Positions 1 through 8,469 of a stretch of 64,000 bases of DNA are shown piece after piece; position 1 is the stretch's first letter; each line of letters starts with the position of its first letter. The DNA lies in assembly GCF_009733595.1 (NCBI RefSeq), contig NZ_WOFH01000008.1, forward strand, positions 372,001 through 436,000, given 5' to 3'. The notes beneath the pieces were generated by a model. It saw nothing but the letters and a program-made list of their open reading frames with translations. It had not been told where the DNA came from and ran no database searches. A program made the position numbers and the translations under genes. The DNA is from Actinomadura litoris. Lineage in GTDB: Bacteria > Actinomycetota > Actinomycetes > Streptosporangiales > Streptosporangiaceae.

Positions 1-975
1 GTCGACGCGCAGCACGACCGACTTGTCGACCAGCCCGGCGACCACCTCGAAGACCCGGTCGGCGGGCAGCGCCTCGTCCGCGCAGACCTGCTCGGCGGTG
101 TCGAGGTCGACGTCGGCGGCGAACACCGACAGCCGCGCCCACAGCAGCCGCTCGTCGGCCGAGCACAGCTCGTGGCTCCAGTCGATCGCGGCGCGCAGCG
201 TCTGGTGCCGGGGCAGCCCGGAGCGGCGGCCGCGCACCTGGAGCAGGCGGCGGTCGAGCCGGTCGACGATCTGCTCCACCGACAGCGCCCGGAGCTGGAC
301 CGCGGCCAGCTCGATGGCCAGCGGGATGCCGTCCAGCCGGTGGCACAGCAGCGCCACGGCCGACCGGTTGCCGGGGGTGAGCGTCCAGCCGGGGACGACG
401 GCGGCGGCCCGCTCGGCGAACAGCGTGACCGCGTCGCCGGGCAGGTCGGGGTCGTAGCGGCCGGGCTCGGGACGGGCGAGCGGCGCGACCACCAGCGTGT
501 GCTCGCCGGGGATGTCGAGCGGCTGGCGGCTGGTCGCGATGATCCGCAGGCCGGCGGCGTTCTGCAGCAGCACCTCCGAGAGCATCGCGCACGCGTTCAC
601 GAGGTGCTCGCAGGTGTCGAGGACGAGCAGGAGCTCGCGGTCCTCCAGGTGGTGGACGAGGGCGTCCAGCGCGGCGGCCGGGCTGTGGTCGGGCAGCCCG
701 AGCGTCTCGCCGACGGTCTGGGTGAGCAGGCCGGGCTCGTGCAGCGCCGACAGGTCGACGAAGGCCACGCCGTCGCGGAAGGACCCCGCGAGCGAGGCCG
801 CGGCGCGCAGCGACAGCCGCGTCTTGCCGACCCCGCCCGGCCCCATCAGCGTGACGAGCCGGCACCGGTCGAGGAGCCGTGCGATCTCCGACAGCTCCTC
901 GCGGCGGCCGACGAAGCTGGTCAGCTCCGCGGGTGGCCGTCCCGAACGCAGTTCCAACCTCTTGATCGGTAACAC
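1..975 (-). CDS. NB-ARC ATPase transcriptional regulator (3' end outside window)
   Basis: Reading leftwards from a GTG at 975 gives a STAND/NB-ARC signalling ATPase that runs off the left edge, so its C-terminus (usually TPR repeats and/or a LuxR-type HTH) is not seen. The N-terminus has the FVGRREE segment that opens AfsR/LuxR-like NB-ARC modules, then a Walker A loop (GPGGVGKTR, about residues 36-44), a Walker B-like run (LLLVLDTCEH) and the GLPLAIELAA-type motif (here GIPLAIELAA). An AGAGG ribosome site lies 5 bp before the GTG. It starts directly with the ATPase, with no BTAD or winged-helix domain before it, so it is not a full SARP. The target genes are unknown. The family call is sure; the start is moderately sure. 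Confidence 0.85.
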   Translation of the reverse strand, partial: MLPIKRLELRSGRPPAELTSFVGRREELSEIARLLDRCRLVTLMGPGGVGKTRLSLRAAASLAGSFRDGVAFVDLSALHEPGLLTQTVGETLGLPDHSPAAALDALVHHLEDRELLLVLDTCEHLVNACAMLSEVLLQNAAGLRIIATSRQPLDIPGEHTLVVAPLARPEPGRYDPDLPGDAVTLFAERAAAVVPGWTLTPGNRSAVALLCHRLDGIPLAIELAAVQLRALSVEQIVDRLDRRLLQVRGRRSGLPRHQTLRAAIDWSHELCSADERLLWARLSVFAADVDLDTAEQVCADEALPADRVFEVVAGLVDKSVVLRVD

Positions 976-1081
976 CGCCGCCTCTGTTCGGTTCTCGCCG
1001 GCCCGTGGCCGGTACGCGTGGGACGACAGCCTGATCGTACCCGTACATGAACTGATCGCAACCGCTCCATTACACGGCGCG

Positions 1082-2248
1082 TCAGAACCGGTGGCCTACT
1101 CCGGCCCGCGCCGTCCGCGGCGGCGACGCGGGGACGGGAAGCGCGGGCAGGAACAACCGGCCGCTCACCGCCCCCCGGAGCGTCCGGTACCCGGCGACGA
1201 CCCAGGCGGTGACGAGCAGCAGGTAGAGCAGCACGCCGACGCCGGCCAGCGCGTCCAGGCCGGTGGTCCGCGCCAGCCCGGACGCGCCGGTCACGCAGGT
1301 GCCGACCGGGAACGTGAACGCCCACCACGTCATCGCGAACGGCATGCCGCCGCGCAGGGCCCGCGCGTTCGCGGCCCCGGCCAGCGCCAGCCAGAGCAGC
1401 GCGAACCCCAGCACGGGCGCTCCGTAGAGGACGGCGAACGCCCGCGTCGCCTCCGCGTACTCCGGGATGGCGCGTCCCGCCGCCCCGGCGATCTGGACGA
1501 CCGCCGTCGTGGACTGCCCCAGCGGCCCGAGGACGAGGAACAGCGTCGGCGTCATGACCGGCGCCGTGCGGCCGGAGGCGAGCGCGCTCCAGATGCCGGG
1601 AAGCAGGACGAGCGTGCCCAGCAGGCTCGCGCCGAACATCCCGTAGCAGCCGTAGAGCAGCGTCGCGGCGCCCTGGCCGGGCGGCAGGTGCGGGACGAGC
1701 GCGGGCCCGAGCGCCGCCGCCACCATCGGCGCGACGACCGGGAGCAGCCAGGTCGGGTCCGCGCCGCCCGGCTCCAGCCGCGTGATCATGAGGTAGGGGA
1801 TGCCCGCCGCGACGGCGACCGCGTAGACCGTGCCGAGCGTCCAGAGGACGGCGTCCACCGCGACCGCCGCCGGGAGGCCGAGCACGCCGGGGCCGAGCGC
1901 CAGCGTCCCGTAGCCGACCGCGAGCATCGCCATCGGCGGGCAGCCGTAGAAGACGGCCGTGGCCGGGTTCCCCAGGAGCTGCGACCGCGCCACGTCCCGA
2001 TGCCGGACGAGGTGGACGCCCCGCGCCGCCATCAGCACCAGCAGCATCAGCAGCGACACGGCCCACACCGCGACGGCGAACGCGTGCAGGCCGGGGAGGC
2101 CCACCGGCAGGGCGTTCGCGCCGTTCGCCACGATCGCGGTGCCCATCACCGCCGCGTACCAGTTGGGACCGAGGTGCCGGAAGAGGTCGGCGGGACGGTC
2201 GAGCTCCCCCAGCGGCACGCGGGCCGTGGGCGCGGTGGCGATACCCAT
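1082..2248 (-). CDS. TDT family (TehA/SLAC1-like) membrane transporter
   Basis: A 388-residue protein that is almost entirely hydrophobic, with about ten membrane segments. It begins with the HLGPNWYAAVMGTAIVAN-type motif typical of tellurite-resistance/dicarboxylate transporters (the TehA, Mae1 and SLAC1 fold). Members move C4-dicarboxylates or small anions, and some actinobacterial members export sulfite; the substrate cannot be read from sequence. It is transcribed away from the LysR gene starting at 2331, with about 80 bp between the two starts, which is the usual LysR-target arrangement. The short basic C-terminus (PASPPRTARAG) is normal. Family assignment is confident. Confidence 0.88.
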   Translation of the reverse strand: MGIATAPTARVPLGELDRPADLFRHLGPNWYAAVMGTAIVANGANALPVGLPGLHAFAVAVWAVSLLMLLVLMAARGVHLVRHRDVARSQLLGNPATAVFYGCPPMAMLAVGYGTLALGPGVLGLPAAVAVDAVLWTLGTVYAVAVAAGIPYLMITRLEPGGADPTWLLPVVAPMVAAALGPALVPHLPPGQGAATLLYGCYGMFGASLLGTLVLLPGIWSALASGRTAPVMTPTLFLVLGPLGQSTTAVVQIAGAAGRAIPEYAEATRAFAVLYGAPVLGFALLWLALAGAANARALRGGMPFAMTWWAFTFPVGTCVTGASGLARTTGLDALAGVGVLLYLLLVTAWVVAGYRTLRGAVSGRLFLPALPVPASPPRTARAGVGHRF

Positions 2249-2304
2249 GCGTCCACCGTGGCCCCGCCGCGAGCGCGTCGGTAGAGGTCACCGCCCTATG
2301 GACC

Positions 2305-2321
2305 CATAAGGCGGCCTTATG
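2305..2321. promoter_or_regulatory. Inverted repeat in LysR/TDT divergent promoter
   Basis: CATAAGG-CGG-CCTTATG is a 7-3-7 inverted repeat just upstream of the LysR start at 2331. A related half-site (CCTATGG) lies at 2295-2301. Its position between two divergent genes fits an autoregulatory LysR operator. It also covers a possible upstream ATG at 2319, which is one reason to prefer the start at 2331. Confidence 0.5.
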
Positions 2322-2330
2322 CTCGCGGGC

Positions 2331-3236
2331 ATGGCACTCTCGCGCCGCGTCCCCGATCTGGGCGCCCTGGAACTGCTGCTCGCGGTCGTCCGGCTGGGCA
2401 GCCTCGGCCGCGCGGCGGCGGAGCTGGGCGTCACGCAGCCCGCCGCCAGCGCCCGCGTGCGCTCGATGGAGCGGCAGGTCGGCGTGGCCCTGCTGGACCG
2501 GTCCCCGCGCGGGTCGCGGCCCACCGAGGCGGGCGTGCTGGTCGCCGGGTGGGCGCGCCAGGTCGTCGACGCCGCCGAGGCGCTGGACGCGGGGCTGTCC
2601 GCGCTGCGCGAGCGGCGCGATGCCCGGCTGCGCGTGGTCGCGAGCCTGACCGTCGCCGAGTACCTGATGCCGGGGTGGCTGGTGGCGCTGAAGTCCGTCC
2701 ACCCGGACCTCGCGGTGACGCTGCGCACGGCGAACTCCACGCAGGTGGCCGAGCAGGTCCGCGGCGGTGAGGCCGATCTCGGGTTCGTGGAGGGCCGCCG
2801 GACGCCGGCCGGGCTGAACGGCGCCGCCGTCGCCGCCGACAGCCTCGTCGTCGTGGTGTCCCCGGCGCACCCCTGGGCGCGGCGGCGCTCCGGCGTGAGC
2901 GCGGCCGAGCTGGCGCGGACGCCGCTCGTCCTGCGCGAGGAGGGCTCGGGCACCCGCGAGATCCTCGACCTGGCGCTGGCCGTCCACGGCGGGACGGCTC
3001 CGCCGCTGCTCCAGCTCGCCTCCACGACGGCGCTGAAGGCGGCGGCCGTCTCGGGCGCGGGGCCGGTGGTGGTGAGCGACCTCGCCGTCGCCGACGAGCT
3101 GGCGGGCGGGCGGCTGATCCGCGTGCCCGTCCCGGAGCTGGACCTGTCCCGTCCGCTGCGCGCGGTCTGGCCCGCCGGCCGGCGTCCCGCCGGACCGGCC
3201 CGCGACCTGCTGGCGCTGTCGCGCGGGGCGTCCTGA
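2331..3236 (+). CDS. LysR family transcriptional regulator
   Basis: A 301-residue LTTR. The winged HTH is at about residues 10-65 (LELLLAVVRLGSLGRAAAEL then GVTQPAASARVRSME), followed by a linker helix and a periplasmic-binding-like effector domain (PDLAVTLRTANSTQVAEQV, then RTPLVLREEGSGTRE). I chose ATG 2331 because this subfamily normally begins a few residues before the RVPDLGALELLLAV segment, and because the alternative ATG at 2319 lies inside the inverted repeat. It is divergent from the TDT transporter at 1082-2248, its probable target. It lies end to end with the convergent YceI gene. Confidence 0.88.
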   Translation: MALSRRVPDLGALELLLAVVRLGSLGRAAAELGVTQPAASARVRSMERQVGVALLDRSPRGSRPTEAGVLVAGWARQVVDAAEALDAGLSALRERRDARLRVVASLTVAEYLMPGWLVALKSVHPDLAVTLRTANSTQVAEQVRGGEADLGFVEGRRTPAGLNGAAVAADSLVVVVSPAHPWARRRSGVSAAELARTPLVLREEGSGTREILDLALAVHGGTAPPLLQLASTTALKAAAVSGAGPVVVSDLAVADELAGGRLIRVPVPELDLSRPLRAVWPAGRRPAGPARDLLALSRGAS

Positions 3237-3243
3237 CCAGGGG

Positions 3244-3816
3244 TCAGCCGGCGGGCGCGTGGACGGCCTGGATCTCCAGCGCGATGCCGATGGTGTCGCC
3301 GAGCATGACCTTGTCGCCCTGGAGCGGGACGTTGAACTCGATGCCGAAGTCGCGGCGGCTGATCGAGGCGGTCGCGGTGAACCCGGCCCGGACGCCGCCC
3401 CACGGGTCGGCCTCGACGCCGTGGAACTCCGCCAGCAGCCGGACCGGGCGGGTGACCTTCTTGATCGTCAGCTCGCCGTCCAGGTGGTAGCGGGGGGCGC
3501 GGGCACGGCGGCCCACGTTGGCCTGCTCCACCCCGGTCCCGACGAAGGTCATGACCGGGTGGTTCTCCACGTCGAGGAAGTCGGCGGAGCGGACGTGCTC
3601 GTCGCGCTCGGCGCTGCGGGTGTCGATCGAGGCCATCTTGATCTCGGCGCGCGCGCTGGAGTCCAGCGGGTCGGCGCCGATGACCACCTCCCCGCCGAAC
3701 TCGGGGAACGAGCCGCGCACCGTCGTCATCAGGTGCCGGATCGTGAAGGTGATCTCCGAGTGGACCGGATCGATCGTCCAGCGGCCGGCGTCGAGATCGG
3801 GCGCCTCGCGCTCCAT
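3244..3816 (-). CDS. YceI family protein
   Basis: A 190-residue YceI-type beta-barrel protein, of the lipocalin-like fold known to bind polyisoprenoids or amphipathic molecules. The family opening WTIDPVHSEITFTIRHLMTTVRG is at residues 12-34, followed by the SIDTRSAERDEHVRSADFLD repeat region and the closing DFGIEFN segment. There is no signal peptide, so it is probably cytoplasmic, as many actinobacterial YceI proteins are. The ATG at 3816 has a G-rich ribosome site (GGGGGG) just upstream. It is divergent from the stress-protein gene at 3934. Physiological role unknown. Confidence 0.9.
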   Translation of the reverse strand: MEREAPDLDAGRWTIDPVHSEITFTIRHLMTTVRGSFPEFGGEVVIGADPLDSSARAEIKMASIDTRSAERDEHVRSADFLDVENHPVMTFVGTGVEQANVGRRARAPRYHLDGELTIKKVTRPVRLLAEFHGVEADPWGGVRAGFTATASISRRDFGIEFNVPLQGDKVMLGDTIGIALEIQAVHAPAG

Positions 3817-3933
3817 TGAATCCCCCCAAATAGTGACAATCCCCTGCAATCTAGGAAAGTTACCCCAGAGCACGGCGAGGCCGTGCCGGGGCGGCGCACG
3901 TCTGACCCGGCGCGCGGAGGGAATGCTCCGTAC

Positions 3934-4737
3934 ATGATCGGTGAACACGTCCTGGCCGGATACGCCCACGACGCGGGCGGCCGGGAGGCCCTCGGGCTGG
4001 CCCGCGCCATCGTCGGGCTGACCGGCGGACGGCTGAGCGTCGCGATCGTCCACCCGCCCGACGTCCCCGCCGCGGCGGGCGAGGCCCGCGCCCTGCTGGA
4101 GCAGGCCGCCTCCTTTCTGGACGACATGCCCGTCGACCTCCTCGTCCAGGAGGGGCGCGGCGTCGGGCGCGGGCTCACGCTGCTGGCCAGCCGCACCGGC
4201 GCCGACCTCATCGTCGTCGGCTCCCCCGAGGGCGGCGCCCGGGGCCGGATCGGCGTCGGCGCCGCCGCCGACCACCTGCTGCACTCGGCGACCGAGGCCG
4301 TGATGCTCACCCCGTCCGGCTACACGCCGCCGGAGGACCTGGACCGCATCACGGTCATGTACGTCCGGCGGCCCCAGTGCGACGACGCCGTCATCCGCGC
4401 CGCGCAGGCCGCCGAGCGGCTGGACGTCCCGCTCCGCCTGGTCACGCTCGCGCTCGGCGACGTCCACCCCGAGCGGCTCCGCGACGACCTCGCGCTGGCC
4501 ATCCGCCTCGCCACCGACTCCGCCGAACTCCCGCCCGAGGACGTCTCCGCCGACCTCGCCGAGGGCGACGACGTCGCCGAGGCGATGGGCGACCTCGACT
4601 GGGCCGAGGGCGAGATCCTCGTGTGCGCGTCCAGCGAGGACGCGTCCGTCCACCGCGTCTTCATCGGCGAGGTGGCGCTGAAGGTCCTGCGCGCGGCCCC
4701 GTGCCCGGTGACCGTCCTCCCGCGGGGCTACTTCTGA
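3934..4737 (+). CDS. Universal stress protein (two USP-like domains)
   Basis: A 267-residue protein with two Usp folds. The first domain ends in ADLIVVGSPEGGARGRIGVG and the second in a CPVTVLPRG strand typical of Usp C-termini. The usual ATP motif (G-2x-G-9x-G-S/T) is degenerate in both halves, so nucleotide binding is uncertain. The ATG at 3934 follows a GGAGGG site by about 12 bp, a long spacing; a GTG start at 3883 is possible but adds non-homologous sequence. It shares a divergent intergenic region with the yceI-like gene. Unlike the stress proteins after 35 kb, it has no DosR-like box. Confidence 0.8.
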   Translation: MIGEHVLAGYAHDAGGREALGLARAIVGLTGGRLSVAIVHPPDVPAAAGEARALLEQAASFLDDMPVDLLVQEGRGVGRGLTLLASRTGADLIVVGSPEGGARGRIGVGAAADHLLHSATEAVMLTPSGYTPPEDLDRITVMYVRRPQCDDAVIRAAQAAERLDVPLRLVTLALGDVHPERLRDDLALAIRLATDSAELPPEDVSADLAEGDDVAEAMGDLDWAEGEILVCASSEDASVHRVFIGEVALKVLRAAPCPVTVLPRGYF

Positions 4738-4900
4738 GTAGTCCGTTTTGCCCGTTCCCTTGGAACGACTTGCCGCCACCTCTTTACCTGCACTACATTC
4801 CGTCGAGATCGGAACGTGACCAAACACGTTCGGTCACCCCGGTCGGGCGGTCCCTGCCCGAACGCAGTCAGGCAGCAGGTGTCAGGCGGCAGGGAGCGTG

Positions 4901-5872
4901 ATGGACCCGATCGGCAAGAAGCTGCTCGACGTGGCCAAGAGCCAGCTCGGCTACACCGAGAAGGGCGACGGCTACACGAAGTTCGGCGACTGGTACGCCG
5001 CCAACATCGACGGCGACCACGACTCCTACTTCAAGACGGCGCCCTGGTGCGACATGTTCCTCGCCTGGGCCGCCGACAAGGCGGGCGTCACCGAGCAGGC
5101 CGGGCAGTTCGCCTCCACGATCGAGCACGCCGAGTGGTTCCGCAAGCACGACGCCTGGGGCACCTCCCCAGAGCCCGGCGCCCTCGTCTTCTTCGACTGG
5201 AACGGCTCCGACGACCCCGACCAGATCGACCACGTCGGCATCGTCGAGCGCGTCGACGGCAAGACCCTGCACACGATCGAGGCCAACGCCGACGGCTACA
5301 AGCTCATGCGCAAGACCCGCGACATGGACTCCGTCGTCGGCTTCGGCTACCCCGGCAAGATCAAGGTCGAGGCCGCACCCCCCGCGAAGTACACCCCCCG
5401 GCACGCCGCCCCGGCGCCGACCGTCGACAAGGTGGGGGCGCCCGCCGCGTCCACCAACACCCAGGAGCGCGAGCACAGCGCCCCCGACGCCTCCCTCCCC
5501 GCCCAGGAGGTCGTGCTCGGCGGCATCCTCGCCTTCATCCTCTGCGGCACCGTCGCCCTGGCCGCCGGACGCGCCGCCGCCGCGAAGGCCCCCACGGCGG
5601 CGCCCATCCGCGTCCGCAAGCGCGGCAAGCACCACCGCCCCGCGACGCCCGTCGCCCTCCCGGTCGACGTCACCCCGGCCGACCTCGACGCCGCCGACGC
5701 GGGCACCACGGTCATGCCCGCCCTCTCCCTCGCCGCCGCGCACGAGGCCGAGGACCGCGAGTTCTGGGGCCGCATCGCCCACCTCGAAGAGGACAGCGAG
5801 CTGGCGTTCTGGAACTCCCTGCACGCCGAGGCCACCGACGCCGAGTACGCACCAGCCCCCGGGGTCCGCTAG
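4901..5872 (+). CDS. CHAP domain cell-wall hydrolase-like membrane protein
   Basis: A 323-residue protein. Residues 1-140 form an NlpC/P60-superfamily CHAP domain with the nucleophile region APWCDMFLAW (Cys50) and the catalytic His in DQIDHVGIVE (His111), so it is a likely amidase or peptidase acting on peptidoglycan. There is no N-terminal signal peptide. After a Pro/Ala linker comes a single membrane helix (about residues 204-226), a basic patch (RVRKRGKHHR) and an acidic tail. The ATG at 4901 has AGGGAG 5-6 bp upstream; the overlapping GTG at 4898 is less well placed. How the catalytic domain reaches the wall without a signal is unclear. Confidence 0.8.
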   Translation: MDPIGKKLLDVAKSQLGYTEKGDGYTKFGDWYAANIDGDHDSYFKTAPWCDMFLAWAADKAGVTEQAGQFASTIEHAEWFRKHDAWGTSPEPGALVFFDWNGSDDPDQIDHVGIVERVDGKTLHTIEANADGYKLMRKTRDMDSVVGFGYPGKIKVEAAPPAKYTPRHAAPAPTVDKVGAPAASTNTQEREHSAPDASLPAQEVVLGGILAFILCGTVALAAGRAAAAKAPTAAPIRVRKRGKHHRPATPVALPVDVTPADLDAADAGTTVMPALSLAAAHEAEDREFWGRIAHLEEDSELAFWNSLHAEATDAEYAPAPGVR

Positions 5873-5912
5873 AGTTGGGCATGCGCGCCGGGAGGAACCC
5901 CGGAGCCGGCAC

Positions 5913-5985
5913 GCGGACGTGGCTCAGTTGGTAGAGCATCACCTTGCCAAGGTGAGGGTCGCGGGTTCGAATCCCGTCGTCCGCT
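5913..5985 (+). tRNA. tRNA-Gly (GCC)
   Basis: Cloverleaf with acceptor stem GCGGACG/CGTCCGC, D-loop GGCTCAGTTGGTAGAGC, anticodon stem-loop TCACC-TTGCCAA-GGTGA (anticodon GCC) and T-loop GGGTTCGAATCCC. No CCA is encoded. Confidence 0.97.
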
Positions 5986-6009
5986 CTGGGAGGCCGATGG
6001 CCTCGCTCT

Positions 6010-6080
6010 GGTGGAGTGGCCGAGAGGCGAGGCAACGGCCTGCAAAGCCGTGTACACGGGTTCAAATCCCGTCTCCACCT
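6010..6080 (+). tRNA. tRNA-Cys (GCA)
   Basis: Acceptor stem GGTGGAG/CTCCACC, anticodon stem-loop ACGGC-CTGCAAA-GCCGT (anticodon GCA) and T-arm CGGGTTCAAATCCCG. No CCA is encoded. It lies 24 bp after the tRNA-Gly. Confidence 0.97.
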
Positions 6081-6094
6081 CGCAGTGCACGCAA

Positions 6095-6166
6095 GGGCGA
6101 TTAGCTCAGTGGGAGAGCGCTACCTTGACACGGTAGAGGCCACTGGTTCAATCCCAGTATCGCCCA
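6095..6166 (+). tRNA. tRNA-Val (GAC)
   Basis: Acceptor stem GGGCGAT/ATCGCCC, anticodon stem-loop CTACC-TTGACAC-GGTAG (anticodon GAC) and T-arm CTGGTTCAATCCCAG. The next bases (6167-6169) are CCA, so this tRNA, unlike its two neighbours, has an encoded CCA end. It is the last of the Gly-Cys-Val trio. Confidence 0.97.
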
Positions 6167-6173
6167 CCACAAA

Positions 6174-6207
6174 AGCCCAGGTCAGCCGGTAGATGGCGGC
6201 CTGGGCT
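6174..6207 (+). terminator. Intrinsic terminator of the tRNA cluster
   Basis: An 8-bp stem (AGCCCAGG/CCTGGGCT) with an inner GCCG/CGGC pairing starts 7 bp after tRNA-Val and is followed by CTT. It is well placed to end the tRNA transcript. Confidence 0.75.
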
Positions 6208-6952
6208 CTTCCGTCGCCGGCGCTCGACTGCCGGGGCGGGCTCAAGGCCGGTCAGCGGCGCGGGACGCGCGAGGTCGTCCGAGGATCCGGACGGTGAAGC
6301 CGTCGGAGAACCCCGTCATCGGCCCCATCAGTGATCCCCTGTGCCAAGGCAGGCCCCTGGCGGCGCGTGGTGGCCTTGGTTCAGCTCTGGTGAACCAGTG
6401 ACTTCTGTGGTTTCCGTGGCAAGGACGTCCTCGTGAGCGCTGATGCGCAGGGGGCAGCACCAGCGGAGCAGCGCACATCGGGGTGCGAGCGTGGCGGGCG
6501 TCGCCGGTGAGGACGGCGCCGGCGCCGATGGCGCCATGCACCTGGACGTGGTCGCGATCGGCGCGGGCCAGGTCGGCCCGGCGTGCTGCGGTGAAGAGGT
6601 CGAGCACGGTGCCGCCGGGGCGGCGGCACGCGTAGCGGCGCCTCGATCGGAAGTTTCTCGTACTCTTCTCCGTAGGCCGTTCGCAACCGGGCCCGTCCTC
6701 CATTCTAAGTGATCTTCGGTCAGTTTTCGCAGATGGAAAGCGCGCCAAAGAGGCGGCCGCCGCCTTCGTGCAGGGGCGAGACCTTTAATGGCGCGCCCTT
6801 TAAGCTGCAGAAGTACACCGACACGGGCAGCGACCCCCGGTTCCGGCCGCGCCGTTCAGATGGCGTCCAGTGCCCATCCAGTGCCTGTCCAGTGCGGCTG
6901 AATAGCTTGTACCGCGACGGATCACATCACCACCGGAAATGAAGGAAGGGAC
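6208..6952. other. Intergenic region, no supported gene
   Basis: Open frames exist on the minus strand around 6380-6748, but none has a ribosome site with a continuous recognisable domain, and the frame with protein-like stretches changes twice. It may contain decayed coding DNA. The last 60 bp before 6953 hold the ribosome site of the secreted-protein gene. Confidence 0.5.
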
Positions 6953-7588
6953 ATGCAGAATCGTTTGTGGAAAGCTTGTGCCCGGATCACAGTGGCGATT
7001 ACCGCCAGTGTCGTGGCCGCCACCGCGGGCGGAACTCTGACCACCGTCAGCCCGGCCAGCGCCGCCAGTTCGTCGAGAACGCCGGTGATCGACGTCACCC
7101 ACAGCGGGTTCGACGTCATCCTTTCGAGCCCCGGGGGCGCGAGGTTGGCGCCGGCCGAGGGCAGCGTTACGGCGTTCCATGGTTTCAGCTCCTTCCAGAA
7201 AATCACGATCGAGTCGCAAGGCTTCGATCTCAAGGGACGTATCCACGGCAGGATTCGGACCTACAACTACGAGAGCCTGTGGACGGTCTACAAGCTTCCG
7301 AAGTCGTCCGGCTGGAAGGTGTGGGCCCTCAGCTTCAAGAAGGACAGCAGTCAGAGCGTCCTGAAGGAGACCTTCCGCGACGAGAAGCTGATCGACGCCG
7401 AGCTCGACGTCAACTTCACGGTCTCGGCCGCCGCGCTGAAGGGGGTATCCACCCTGCGCATCGGCTTCGAGACGCTGAGGCTGCAGCTCGACGGAACGAC
7501 CAAGGACTTCACGGTCATCAACAAGGAGTCGGGCGGCGCGAAGGACCAGGACGGCAAGGAAATCCCGATCGACTTCGAGCAGCTCTGA
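6953..7588 (+). CDS. Secreted protein of unknown function
   Basis: A 211-residue protein with a clear Sec signal peptide: basic MQNRLWK, a hydrophobic core, and cleavage after SPASA at about residue 37. The mature part is rich in beta-strand-like alternating patterns with many Lys/Ser and no cysteine; I recognise no domain. The ATG at 6953 has GAAGGAAGGG upstream. The next gene (7765) also encodes a small exported beta-rich protein in the same orientation, so the two may be functionally linked. Not close to any catalytic family that I can name. Confidence 0.75.
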   Translation: MQNRLWKACARITVAITASVVAATAGGTLTTVSPASAASSSRTPVIDVTHSGFDVILSSPGGARLAPAEGSVTAFHGFSSFQKITIESQGFDLKGRIHGRIRTYNYESLWTVYKLPKSSGWKVWALSFKKDSSQSVLKETFRDEKLIDAELDVNFTVSAAALKGVSTLRIGFETLRLQLDGTTKDFTVINKESGGAKDQDGKEIPIDFEQL

Positions 7589-7764
7589 CCGAGACCTCCC
7601 GGTGGGTTCTGGGCTGACCTACCCGATGATGCGTTGACGGCGGCGGCGATTGGTTCCGGGAAGGCACCGGAACCGGTCGCCGCCGAACCTCGTTCGGGCC
7701 GGCCCGTGGCGCGCTGAACGCGGACCGCCTTCCTTGCACACCTACATTGGCCGAGAGGGCTGAC

Positions 7765-8331
7765 ATGCCATCCACCACGAACACTTCGATATCGATCACC
7801 AGTCGGCGGCCTGGTGTCCCTCGGATATCACCGGGTGCGGCACGGCGCGTTCTGACGGGATTCGCCACGGCCACCATTTCAACCGCAGCGGCCGCCGCAA
7901 TGATCCTGATCGGCGGCTCCAGCGCCGCATTCGCAGAGGGCGCGCATTTCGTGCCGGAGGCTACCGATGTCAGTTGGGACGGTACCGTCGCCACCGTTAC
8001 GTTCCGTGAAGTGGATGTGGCGCTGGAGACGGACGTAACCACGATATCCGTCAAGGTGACCGCCGACGTGGACGCCGTCTGCAGGCGAGGTGCCTCGGTA
8101 CTTCGCATTCACCGGTCGGCGACGGCCCTGGATGCGAAGGACCATCCGATCAGCGAGGGCGGCACCGTCGAAGGCACCGCCAGTGTGCCGCTTGAGGTGA
8201 CGGGGTTGAAGCTTTCCGGCTTCAGGTGTGTGATAACGCAGATATCGCTCACGGCCGTCCTTGAGGATTTCTGGACCGGCGCGACCCTGACCCACAAAAC
8301 CGACATCGATAGGCCCGAAGAGCACCACTAG
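7765..8331 (+). CDS. Secreted protein of unknown function
   Basis: A 188-residue protein with a long N-terminal region (Ser/Thr-rich, then basic RRPGVPRISPGAARR), a hydrophobic segment at about residues 30-52, and a cleavage-like site ending SSAAFA. The mature part has two cysteines (in DAVCRRGA and GFRCVITQ) that could form a disulfide. GAGAGGG lies 5 bp before the ATG. It is convergent with the SARP gene, whose TPR-coding sequence continues past its own stop to within 10 bp of this stop codon. No domain recognised. Confidence 0.72.
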   Translation: MPSTTNTSISITSRRPGVPRISPGAARRVLTGFATATISTAAAAAMILIGGSSAAFAEGAHFVPEATDVSWDGTVATVTFREVDVALETDVTTISVKVTADVDAVCRRGASVLRIHRSATALDAKDHPISEGGTVEGTASVPLEVTGLKLSGFRCVITQISLTAVLEDFWTGATLTHKTDIDRPEEHH

Positions 8332-8469
8332 TGTTCTGCGTCAGGAACTCGTAGGAGTGCGGGGCAGGGCCTCCAAGGATTTCGTCTGCGGTCTGGTCCA
8401 GGTGTGGTGCTCGCCCGCCTCGTCGTACCGGCCGAGGGCGGACTCGACATGGCCGAGGCACACCGGCGC

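Noticed and set aside
5913..6207. tRNA trio as an integration site for a mobile element
   Set aside because: No integrase, no duplicated tRNA 3' end and no phage genes nearby.
6381..6748. Possible toxin (PIN-like) or methyltransferase remnant on the minus strand
   Set aside because: Short suggestive strings (GGTVLDLF, GAVLTGDARH) fall in shifting frames and are not enough to name a family.
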